Under the pieces are notes generated by a model, which saw only the letters and a program-made list of their open reading frames with translations, did no database searches and was not told where the DNA came from. The position numbers and the translations under genes are program-made. 64,000 nucleotides of DNA from UBA5177 sp002413265 (lineage in GTDB: Bacteria > Chloroflexota > UBA5177): positions 8,236-72,235 of the forward strand of contig DAIORV010000005.1 in assembly GCA_036752825.1 (NCBI GenBank), written 5' to 3'. Below, piece after piece: positions 34,033 through 41,551 of this stretch (within the stretch, counting starts at the first letter, position 1; the number at the start of each line of letters is the position of its first letter).

Positions 34033-36060
34033 ATGGCGACAGCGACCGGTACTGAGCGCAGGGTTGATGATCAGCTCCAGCAGCTGATGATTAATACAAT
34101 TCGAACGCTTTCGATCGACGGGGTGCAGAAGGCAAACTCCGGACATCCGGGGGCGCCGCTTGGCGCGGCGCCCGCCGGCTATACCTTGTACACCAAGGTC
34201 ATGCGTCACAACCCACACAATCCCGATTGGCCGAATCGGGACAGATTCGTCCTCTCCGCCGGTCATGCTTCGATGCTCCTGTATTCCCTCTTGTATCTGA
34301 CCGGATACGATCTCTCTCTTGACGACATCAAGCAGTTTCGGCAGTGGGAGTCCAAGACACCGGGTCATCCGGAATACCGTCTCACCCCCGGAGTCGAAAC
34401 GAGTACCGGTCCTCTCGGCCAGGGTTTCGCCAACTCCGTGGGCATGGCAATAGCCGAAGCCTTCCTTGCCGCCCACTACAACCGTCCCGGACTCAATGTT
34501 GTCGACCACTATGTCTATGGAATCTGTAGCGATGGCGATTTGCAAGAGGGAGTGGCCTCCGAAGCTGCCTCTCTCGCCGGACACCTACAGCTCGGCAAGC
34601 TCATCTTCCTCTACGACGACAACAACGTGCAGCTTTCCGGACCGTCAAACGTGAGCTTTACGGAGAACGTGCCGGAGCGTTTTCGCGCCTATGGATGGCA
34701 CGTCACCGAAGTCCAGGACGGGAACGACGTCGATGCGATTTACAGCGCGATCACGGAAGCTCAGGGAGTTTCGAACAAGCCATCTCTGATTCCTGTCCAC
34801 ACCGTCATCGGCTATGCCAGCCCCAAGGCCGGTAGCTACAAGGTGCACGGAGAACCTCTGGGCGAGGACGCGGTCAAGGAGACGAAGAGGGCTCTCGGCT
34901 GGGATTACTCCGAACCCTTTACAGTCCCTCGTGAAGCCTTGGAGGAGTTCCGGCAGGCGGTTCCTCGTGGAGAGCGGGAAGAGCAGGAATGGAACGAGAT
35001 CTTCCAGAGGTGGAAGGGAGAGTATCCCGATCTGGCGAACGAATGGGAGCATGCGCGCACGTGGACGCCACCGGATGGTTGGGACGCGGAGATGCCCAGC
35101 TGGCAACCCGACCCCAAGGGAATAGCAACGCGAGAAGCGGGCGGCGAGGCCATGAATGCCATCGCCAAGAAGGTTCCCTTCTTCCTCGGGGGGGATGCCG
35201 ACCTAACTCCATCCACCAAGAACAGCCTGATCGGATTTGGCGATTTCCAGCCCGGGAGCTACGAAGGCCGTAACTTGCATTTCGGAGTGCGAGAGCATGC
35301 CATGGGAAGCATCGTGAACGGCATGATGACCAACGGGTTCCTTCGCGCCTTCGGCGCAACCTTCTTCAACTTCTCCGACTATCAGAGGCCTGCCGTTCGC
35401 ATGGCGTCGATCATGGAGGTGCCATCGATCTTCCTCTACACGCACGACAGCGTGCTGCTCGGGGAAGATGGTCCCACCCACGAGCCCGTCGAGCACCTGA
35501 TGTCGCTTCGAGCGATGCCGAATCTGATTACTATGCGACCCGGTGACGCAAACGAGACCGCCGACGCCTGGCACTGGATCATGAGCAACTGGGAGGCGCC
35601 CGTTGCGCTGGTGCTGACGCGTCAGAAGGTTCCGGTACTCGACCGTTCTGGTAGGCACGGGGATCTCGCGCACGGGGCCTACATTCTGTCCGACGCGGAC
35701 GGCGGGGCGCCGGACGTCATCCTTATTGGAACGGGAAGCGAGCTTTCACTTTGCGTTCAAGCTCGCGATGCGCTTGCAGGTAAAGGCGTAAAGGCACGCG
35801 TCGTCAGCTTCCCCAGTTGGGAGCTCTTCGAGCGTCAGCCGAAAACGTATCAGGACGCAGTTCTACCGCCCGCGATAGGCGCCCGCGTCTCCGTGGAAGC
35901 GGGAGCAACCCTCGGCTGGTGTAAGTGGATCGGCGAGCATGGAGTGTCAATCGGAGTGGACCGCTTTGGAGCCTCCGCTCCGGCCTCCGTCATCGCCGAG
36001 AAACTAGGACTCACAGCTGAGAACGTCACGCAACACGCGCTCAAACTGCTGGGCAGATAG
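34033..36060 (+). CDS. tkt: Transketolase
   Basis: 675 residues; ThDP enzyme moving two-carbon units between ketose and aldose phosphates. AAGGGG lies nine bases before the ATG. N-terminal substrate motif QKANSGHPGAPLG, ThDP-binding GDGDLQEGVASEAASLAGHL, pyrimidine-domain motif REHAMGSIVNGM, THDSVLLGEDGPTHEP, and a C-terminal domain from about 540. No transaldolase gene lies in the operon, so the non-oxidative branch is only partly represented here. Confidence 0.95.
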   Translation: MATATGTERRVDDQLQQLMINTIRTLSIDGVQKANSGHPGAPLGAAPAGYTLYTKVMRHNPHNPDWPNRDRFVLSAGHASMLLYSLLYLTGYDLSLDDIKQFRQWESKTPGHPEYRLTPGVETSTGPLGQGFANSVGMAIAEAFLAAHYNRPGLNVVDHYVYGICSDGDLQEGVASEAASLAGHLQLGKLIFLYDDNNVQLSGPSNVSFTENVPERFRAYGWHVTEVQDGNDVDAIYSAITEAQGVSNKPSLIPVHTVIGYASPKAGSYKVHGEPLGEDAVKETKRALGWDYSEPFTVPREALEEFRQAVPRGEREEQEWNEIFQRWKGEYPDLANEWEHARTWTPPDGWDAEMPSWQPDPKGIATREAGGEAMNAIAKKVPFFLGGDADLTPSTKNSLIGFGDFQPGSYEGRNLHFGVREHAMGSIVNGMMTNGFLRAFGATFFNFSDYQRPAVRMASIMEVPSIFLYTHDSVLLGEDGPTHEPVEHLMSLRAMPNLITMRPGDANETADAWHWIMSNWEAPVALVLTRQKVPVLDRSGRHGDLAHGAYILSDADGGAPDVILIGTGSELSLCVQARDALAGKGVKARVVSFPSWELFERQPKTYQDAVLPPAIGARVSVEAGATLGWCKWIGEHGVSIGVDRFGASAPASVIAEKLGLTAENVTQHALKLLGR

Positions 36061-36108
36061 TCAAGCCAAACCCCATATTCGGGCGCACCGCGCCGCAGGA
36101 GCACTGAC

Positions 36109-37056
36109 ATGCAGATCGGGATGATAGGGCTCGGCCGCATGGGCGGCAATATGTCTGTTCGGCTGATCCAGCACGGTCACGAAGTGGTCGCCTACGACCG
36201 TGATCCGGAGGCGGTTCAGCGCCTAGCAAAAGACGGGGCAAAACCTGCCGAATCGCTCGAAGACCTCGTTCGCCAGCTGAAGCCGCCGAGGGGCGTCTGG
36301 ATGATGGTCCCGGCCGGAGACCCGGTGGACGCCACGATCTCCACGCTCCTACCCACCATGGAGCGAGGCGATACCTTTATCGATGGCGGCAACTCGAAAT
36401 GGACAGACACCCGGCGGCGAGCCGACGAGCTCCAAGCCAAAGGTTTCAATCTCATCGACTGCGGCACCAGCGGTGGCATCTGGGGACTCACAGTCGGGTA
36501 CTCGATGATGATTGGCGGTCCGAAGGAGGCTGTGCGGCAATTCGATCCAATCTTCAGCGCTTTGGCGCCGGAGGGCGGGTATGGTCACGTTGGCGAAGCC
36601 GGCTCGGGTCATTTCACCAAGATGGTGCACAACGGAATCGAGTACGGCCTGATGGAGGCCTACGGTGAAGGACTCGAGATTCTGAAACAGTCCAAGTTCT
36701 ACGATCTCGACCTGGTCCAGATCTGCGGCATTTGGAACCATGGCAGCGTCGTCCGGTCATGGCTGTTGGAGCTGGCGGAGTCCGCGTTGAGGCGCGATCC
36801 AAATCTCGACGCGCTGCGAGGTTTCGTGCAGGATTCCGGCGAGGGCCGATGGACGGTGGAGGCTGCTATCGACGAAGACGTGCCCGCACCAATCATCACC
36901 GAGTCGCTCTTCCGCCGATTCTCTTCTCGGCAGACCGACGCGTTTTCCAATAAGGTGTTGGCAGCTTTGCGAAACGAGTTCGGAGGGCATCCTGTCGAGA
37001 CCTCGGAGGGAACCCTTAGTAAGCCTGTTTCGGCGCCCGGCGGGGGCGGCGAATAG
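36109..37056 (+). CDS. gnd: 6-phosphogluconate dehydrogenase, short decarboxylating form
   Basis: 315 residues, the short type (YqeC/GndA-like) rather than the 470-residue E. coli type. Oxidatively decarboxylates 6-phosphogluconate to ribulose-5-P. Rossmann start IGMIGLGRMGGNM, substrate motif IDGGNSKWTDT, catalytic DCGTSGGIWGLTVGYSMM, and KMVHNGIEYGLMEAYGEG with the catalytic Lys. After GYDRD-like YDRDPEA the cofactor loop carries Asp at the end of beta-2, suggesting NAD preference (inference). AGGAG lies eight bases before the ATG. The last residues are a Gly-rich tail. Confidence 0.93.
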   Translation: MQIGMIGLGRMGGNMSVRLIQHGHEVVAYDRDPEAVQRLAKDGAKPAESLEDLVRQLKPPRGVWMMVPAGDPVDATISTLLPTMERGDTFIDGGNSKWTDTRRRADELQAKGFNLIDCGTSGGIWGLTVGYSMMIGGPKEAVRQFDPIFSALAPEGGYGHVGEAGSGHFTKMVHNGIEYGLMEAYGEGLEILKQSKFYDLDLVQICGIWNHGSVVRSWLLELAESALRRDPNLDALRGFVQDSGEGRWTVEAAIDEDVPAPIITESLFRRFSSRQTDAFSNKVLAALRNEFGGHPVETSEGTLSKPVSAPGGGGE

Positions 37057-37060
37057 TAGC

Positions 37061-38608
37061 GTGGCAACCGTCCTGGAAGACAATCCTCTCCGAGCAGGCT
37101 CAGCCCTCAAACGGATGCCGGACCCATGCACCATCGTCATCATGGGTGCAACCGGCGACCTGGCGCACCGCAAGCTCATCCCCTCGCTCTACAACCTGGC
37201 GGTAGACCATCTACTACCTCACGGCTTCGCCATCATTGGCTTCGCACGCCAGGACAAAGGACATGACGACTTCCGCGCTGATATGAGGCGATCAGTCGAT
37301 GAGTTCTCTCGTTACTCCCCGGTGCAAGAGGACGTTTGGAAGAGCTTCGCCGAGGGCCTGTACTTCCAGCAGGCAGATTTTGGCGACCTCAAGTGCTACG
37401 AGGATCTAAAGGAGCGTCTGGACCGCGTCGACCACGAACGAGGTACTCAAGGAAACCGTGTTTTCTACCTCGCTACCCCGCCCAGCGTCTTCGGACTGAT
37501 AGCCGAGATGCTGAAGAAGGCGGGACTGGTAACCAGGAATGCAGAGGGCGAGCACTGGAGTCGCATCGTCGTCGAGAAGCCTTTCGGCCGCGATCTCGCA
37601 AGCGCGAAACAGCTCAATAGAGAGCTTCTAAACGTATTCCGCGAACCTCAGATTTATCGCATCGACCACTATCTCGGAAAAGAGACGGTGCAGAACATCC
37701 TGGTCTTCCGGTTCGCCAACGGCCTCTTCGAGCCAATTTGGAATCGCCGGTACGTCGATAACGTGCAGATCACGGTGGCGGAAGATCTAGGCATCGAGCG
37801 GAGAGGCGGCTACTACGAGACGGCCGGTGCACTTCGGGACATGGTTCAGAGCCACATGCTGCAGCTGCTAACGCTAACGGCCATGGAGCCTCCGGTCGGC
37901 TTGGATGCAGACTCCGTTCGCGATGAGAAGGTAAAGGTTCTGCGCGCGGTACACCGCATGTCGGCGGTCGAGGTGGCAAACAACGTTGTTCGGGGGCAGT
38001 ACGGACCTGGCTGGGTCGGTGGCAAAGAGGTGGCGGGTTATCGCGCCGAGGCTGATGTGGCCCCTGATTCGACGACGGAAGCCTTTGTTGCCCTCAAGCT
38101 ACAGGTCGAGAGCTGGCGATGGGCCGGCGTGCCTTTCTATCTACGTCATGGCAAACGGCTTCCAAAGAAGGAAACGGAGATCGCGGTCACCTTCAAGCAA
38201 GCGCCGTTGGCCCTCTTTCACGATCTGGACCCCGGCAGCATGGAACACAACGTCTTATCACTTCGCATCCAGCCCGATGAAGGCATTTCGCTCAAAATTG
38301 TCGCGAAAGCTCCGGGGCAACAAATCGACATTCAGCCTGTGTTCATGGACTTCTTGTATGGTTCGGCATTTGTGCGCCAATCGCCGGAGGCGTACGAGCG
38401 CCTGCTGTTGGACGTCATGCTCGGTGACTCGACCCTCTTCACGAGGAAAGACGAAGTCGAGCACGAATGGTCGATCTTAACGCCCATTCTTGAGACCTGG
38501 TCAGACACACAGGTTCCCGACTTTCCCAATTACGAGGCAGGCACCTGGGGTCCTCAGAGCGCCGTCGATCTCGTCAGCCAGGATGGTCGAACTTGGAGGA
38601 AAGTCTGA
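37061..38608 (+). CDS. zwf: Glucose-6-phosphate 1-dehydrogenase
   Basis: 515 residues; first step of the oxidative pentose phosphate pathway. GTG start four bases after gnd. Nucleotide motif IMGATGDLAHRKLIPSLYNL, active site YRIDHYLGKETVQNIL, and substrate-binding EKPFGRDL are intact. Directly followed by opcA, whose product is needed for G6PDH activity in cyanobacteria and actinobacteria. Confidence 0.96.
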   Translation: MATVLEDNPLRAGSALKRMPDPCTIVIMGATGDLAHRKLIPSLYNLAVDHLLPHGFAIIGFARQDKGHDDFRADMRRSVDEFSRYSPVQEDVWKSFAEGLYFQQADFGDLKCYEDLKERLDRVDHERGTQGNRVFYLATPPSVFGLIAEMLKKAGLVTRNAEGEHWSRIVVEKPFGRDLASAKQLNRELLNVFREPQIYRIDHYLGKETVQNILVFRFANGLFEPIWNRRYVDNVQITVAEDLGIERRGGYYETAGALRDMVQSHMLQLLTLTAMEPPVGLDADSVRDEKVKVLRAVHRMSAVEVANNVVRGQYGPGWVGGKEVAGYRAEADVAPDSTTEAFVALKLQVESWRWAGVPFYLRHGKRLPKKETEIAVTFKQAPLALFHDLDPGSMEHNVLSLRIQPDEGISLKIVAKAPGQQIDIQPVFMDFLYGSAFVRQSPEAYERLLLDVMLGDSTLFTRKDEVEHEWSILTPILETWSDTQVPDFPNYEAGTWGPQSAVDLVSQDGRTWRKV

Positions 38609-38610
38609 AG

Positions 38611-39771
38611 ATGAGCCAGCCCGTAGTCATCGAATGGAACGCGACCGATGTGGATCTCGCCACCGTCGAGCGAAACATGGCCGCGCTGTGGAAGCAGCTC
38701 GCCGACGCCCAAGACAGAGTCTGTCCGGTTCGCACCCACATCTTTAACCTGGTCGTTTACGCAGGGAAACATGAAGAGGCGCAGAGGATCGAGCACGCGC
38801 TGAGTCAGCTCGAGGATCGCCAGCCCTCGAGAACCATAATCCTCCACGGAGATCGGACGCCGGACCGAATGTCCATCGACGCCGCTGCCAGTGTAGTTTG
38901 CTCTCCCGTTTCCGCAGACAGAGCGCCTCGCGGATGCGAGCGATTGTCTATCTGTGCGTGGGGACGGGCCGCCGATCACCTCGACAGCGTTGTGATTCCA
39001 CTTCTCATTCCCGAAATCCGAACCTATCTTTGGTGGCCGGGTCAGCCGCCGTTCGGCTATCGTTCGTTTCACCGACTACTAGCTTTTGCCGATCAGCTCG
39101 TTGTCGATTCCGCGCAGTTCGAGTCGCCGGGCGACGGGCTCTCGGATATCGCCCGCCTGTCCTCCGGCGCCCAGGGGGTGAACGACTTCCATTGGGCCCG
39201 ACTGGCAACCTGGCGCGAGATCATTTCGCAGTTTTTTGACGGAGCCCATAATGTCGCTTACGCGCGGAACGTTCAGAGCCTCTCACTACATTTTGGAGCG
39301 GGCGGCGGCGAGCTCCATCGGCGATCGGCGACGGCCGGGCTTCTCCTTCTCCTTGGGTGGGCGGGGCATGCCTTCCACTGGGAGCCAGAGACCACGCTCG
39401 AGGGTCTATTGGAGAGCAATCTCGAGTTGACCGCGATCCAGGGAAATCGGCTGATCCCGATTCATATTCGTTTCGATGACCACGGCGAAAAGGCCGCGGG
39501 ACGGCTCATGCTGGTTGAAATTGATGCGTCTGCGCCGGGTCTGAGCAACGCGCGCTTCACCGTGCAGCGCACCGAGGACATGCAAAACGCGCGAATAAGT
39601 GAGGCGCTAAAGAATCAGCCGACACACGAGCGAGTAGTTCCATTGGCCCTGCGCTCGGATGTTGAAGTCCTCATCGACGAGCTGGAGACCACCGGGCACG
39701 ACGCGATCTACGAGTCTTCCGTGGCCCAGGCGAGCCGGTTTGCCGGGCGGGTGATATGGACCCCGGCCTGA
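38611..39771 (+). CDS. opcA: G6PDH assembly protein OpcA
   Basis: 386 residues from ATG 38611, with GGAGGA at 38595-38600. No known catalytic motif; OpcA is an allosteric/assembly factor of Zwf. Family-like segments are RTHIFNLVVY near residue 45, SRTIILHGDR (about 75), VIPLLIPEIRTYLWWPGQPP (about 130) and WREIISQFFD (about 205). The gene lies between zwf and pgl as in many actinobacteria. It overlaps pgl by 16 bases. Confidence 0.88.
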   Translation: MSQPVVIEWNATDVDLATVERNMAALWKQLADAQDRVCPVRTHIFNLVVYAGKHEEAQRIEHALSQLEDRQPSRTIILHGDRTPDRMSIDAAASVVCSPVSADRAPRGCERLSICAWGRAADHLDSVVIPLLIPEIRTYLWWPGQPPFGYRSFHRLLAFADQLVVDSAQFESPGDGLSDIARLSSGAQGVNDFHWARLATWREIISQFFDGAHNVAYARNVQSLSLHFGAGGGELHRRSATAGLLLLLGWAGHAFHWEPETTLEGLLESNLELTAIQGNRLIPIHIRFDDHGEKAAGRLMLVEIDASAPGLSNARFTVQRTEDMQNARISEALKNQPTHERVVPLALRSDVEVLIDELETTGHDAIYESSVAQASRFAGRVIWTPA

Positions 39772-40502
39772 GCGTGGCTCGGCGACTTGAAGTCAGTGAG
39801 AGCCCCGAAGACGTAGGAAGGGCCGCCGCCGATCTTTTCTGCCAAATCGCCACACACTCGATACAGGATCGCGACGAGTTCCATGTCGCGCTCTCGGGTG
39901 GAAGCACGCCGAAAATTCTCTACGGTGTCCTGGCCGGAGACGCGTATCAGCAAAAGGTCGACTGGTCGCGGACACACGTGTTCTTTTCGGACGAACGCTT
40001 CGTTCCTCCCGAATCCCTCGAGAGCAACTATCGTTCGGCACTGGATGGTTTGCTTTCCCATGTGCCGATTCCTTCCGGCAACGTGCATCCGGTTCCAACC
40101 GTGAACATCGACCCGGATGCAGCCGCACGGCAGTATTCCAAGCTCATCGAGAGCGATGTTCCCGGTGACCCGTGGCCTCGCTTCGACCTGATCATTTTGG
40201 GAATGGGCCCCGATGGACATACGGCGTCGCTCTTTCCTGGATCAGATGCTCTGCGCATCGACGACCGTCTGGTAGCTCCAAACTTCGTTGAGAAACTGAA
40301 ATCGTGGCGCATCACTTTTACCTTCCCGCTGCTCAATGCCGGTAGAACAGTGCTTTTTCTGGTTACGGGGGAAGATAAGGCCGCGCGCGTCGAGGAAATC
40401 GCTGCCGGTGCCGATTATCCCGCTGCTCGAGTGAAGCCAGACCAAGGGGAGCTGATTTGGCTGCTGGACTCGGCAGCCGCCTCTCGACTTCCGGCTCGAT
40501 GA
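39756..40502 (+). CDS. pgl: 6-phosphogluconolactonase
   Basis: 248 residues; hydrolyses the lactone made by Zwf. NagB/DevB fold with FHVALSGGSTPKILYGVL, the metal-free active-site stretch WSRTHVFFSDERFVP, FDLIILGMGPDGHTASLFPG with the catalytic His, and the closing VTGEDKAARVEEI. ATG 39756 lies inside opcA; its stop overlaps the rpe ATG (ATGA). Confidence 0.95.
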   Translation: MDPGLSVARRLEVSESPEDVGRAAADLFCQIATHSIQDRDEFHVALSGGSTPKILYGVLAGDAYQQKVDWSRTHVFFSDERFVPPESLESNYRSALDGLLSHVPIPSGNVHPVPTVNIDPDAAARQYSKLIESDVPGDPWPRFDLIILGMGPDGHTASLFPGSDALRIDDRLVAPNFVEKLKSWRITFTFPLLNAGRTVLFLVTGEDKAARVEEIAAGADYPAARVKPDQGELIWLLDSAAASRLPAR

Positions 40503-41182
40503 CCGCGTTCCACAAGGTTCAAATCGCGCCGTCGATCCTCGCAGGTGACTTCTTACATCTAGAAGATGCAGTGTTGTCAGCCGAAGATGCGCGAGCGGAT
40601 AGACTTCACGTCGACGTTATGGACGGGCGGTTCGTGCCCAACATATCGATCGGGATCCCGGTGCTCGAGTCCATCAGGTCGGCGACCGGGATGATGCTCG
40701 AAGCGCATTTGATGATCGTCGAACCTGAGAAGTACGTTGCGGACTTCTCGCGCGCGGGAGCCGACCTGATCATCGTCCATCAGGAAGTCTCACCACACCT
40801 CTATCGGACGCTCGAGCAAGTCCACGAGAGCAAAGTGCGGGCGGGTGTCGCGGTCAATCCCGCCACTCCGGCATCTGCCGTCCAGGAAGTCTTGGGCCTG
40901 GCCGATCTGGTACTTGTCATGACCGTCAGCCCCGGGTTTGGTGGGCAGGAGTTCATCGCCTCCATGCTGCCAAAGATTGAGTGGCTGAGAAACGAGGTCG
41001 ATAGACTCGGTTTGGACACAGAGATCGAGGTTGATGGCGGTATCACTACGGAGAATGCCGGTCGAGTCGTGGCTGCGGGAGCGCGTGTCCTTGTCGCCGG
41101 AACATCTGTCTACAGGGCACCAGAGGGCGTGTCCGAGGCAATCCAATCCCTCCGCGCGGCTGGCGAAGCTGCCCTGAACTAG
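40499..41182 (+). CDS. rpe: Ribulose-phosphate 3-epimerase
   Basis: 227 residues from ATG 40499, overlapping the pgl stop. TIM barrel: IAPSILAGDFLHLEDAV, LHVDVMDGRFVPNISIG, EAHLMIVEPEKYV, VMTVSPGFGGQEF and the phosphate/metal Asp motif EIEVDGGITTENA. Last enzyme of the operon, completing gluconate or G6P to xylulose-5-P. Confidence 0.95.
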   Translation: MTAFHKVQIAPSILAGDFLHLEDAVLSAEDARADRLHVDVMDGRFVPNISIGIPVLESIRSATGMMLEAHLMIVEPEKYVADFSRAGADLIIVHQEVSPHLYRTLEQVHESKVRAGVAVNPATPASAVQEVLGLADLVLVMTVSPGFGGQEFIASMLPKIEWLRNEVDRLGLDTEIEVDGGITTENAGRVVAAGARVLVAGTSVYRAPEGVSEAIQSLRAAGEAALN

Positions 41183-41223
41183 CTACGTGCGACAATGAGC
41201 GTAGGCTTTCAAGAGGTGATTTG

Positions 41224-41463
41224 GTGAAACTGCTTGTCTTGTTGTTCGGTCTCATTGGTGGCGCAACTGCGTCTGCAGCTTGGCTCCTTTCAGAGCCGGA
41301 CGCCGCGACGTCTGCAAGCCCGAATGGGCGGCTAGCTGCGTTGAAGGCGAGGATCGCCACTGCCATGTCCGAAGGGAAGGCCGCGGCCGCCGCAACAGAG
41401 AATACGTTGCGCCTTGAGCTGGAGGCGTACCGGGCACATCCCGACCGGCCCGCCGTTTCCTGA
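41224..41463 (+). CDS. Small membrane protein, 79 aa
   Basis: Unknown family. GTG 41224 is preceded by the good Shine-Dalgarno AAGAGGTGAT (41211-41220); TTG 41221 is the other choice. One N-terminal hydrophobic segment (LLVLLFGLIGGATASAAWLL) anchors it, followed by an Ala-rich helix of about 45 residues (LAALKARIATAMSEGKAAAA, then TLRLELEAYR). This resembles the YtxH-like or gas-vesicle-like anchored helices seen in Gram-positives, without a firm match. It sits 41 bp after rpe, before the alaS promoter. Confidence 0.6.
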   Translation: MKLLVLLFGLIGGATASAAWLLSEPDAATSASPNGRLAALKARIATAMSEGKAAAAATENTLRLELEAYRAHPDRPAVS

Positions 41464-41488
41464 CTTCCCCAGCCACCCGCGCCTCAGC

Positions 41489-41515
41489 TTGAGCGCCGCT
41501 TCGCTTTGTTAGAAT
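41489..41515 (+). promoter_or_regulatory. Candidate promoter of the alaS-xseB operon
   Basis: TTGAGC (41489-41494), 15-bp spacer, TAGAAT (41510-41515), 37 bp before the alaS TTG. The spacer is short, so strength is uncertain. Confidence 0.35.
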
Positions 41516-41551
41516 CTGCCCGAACTACGCGGGCCATCAAGGTCTTGTCAA

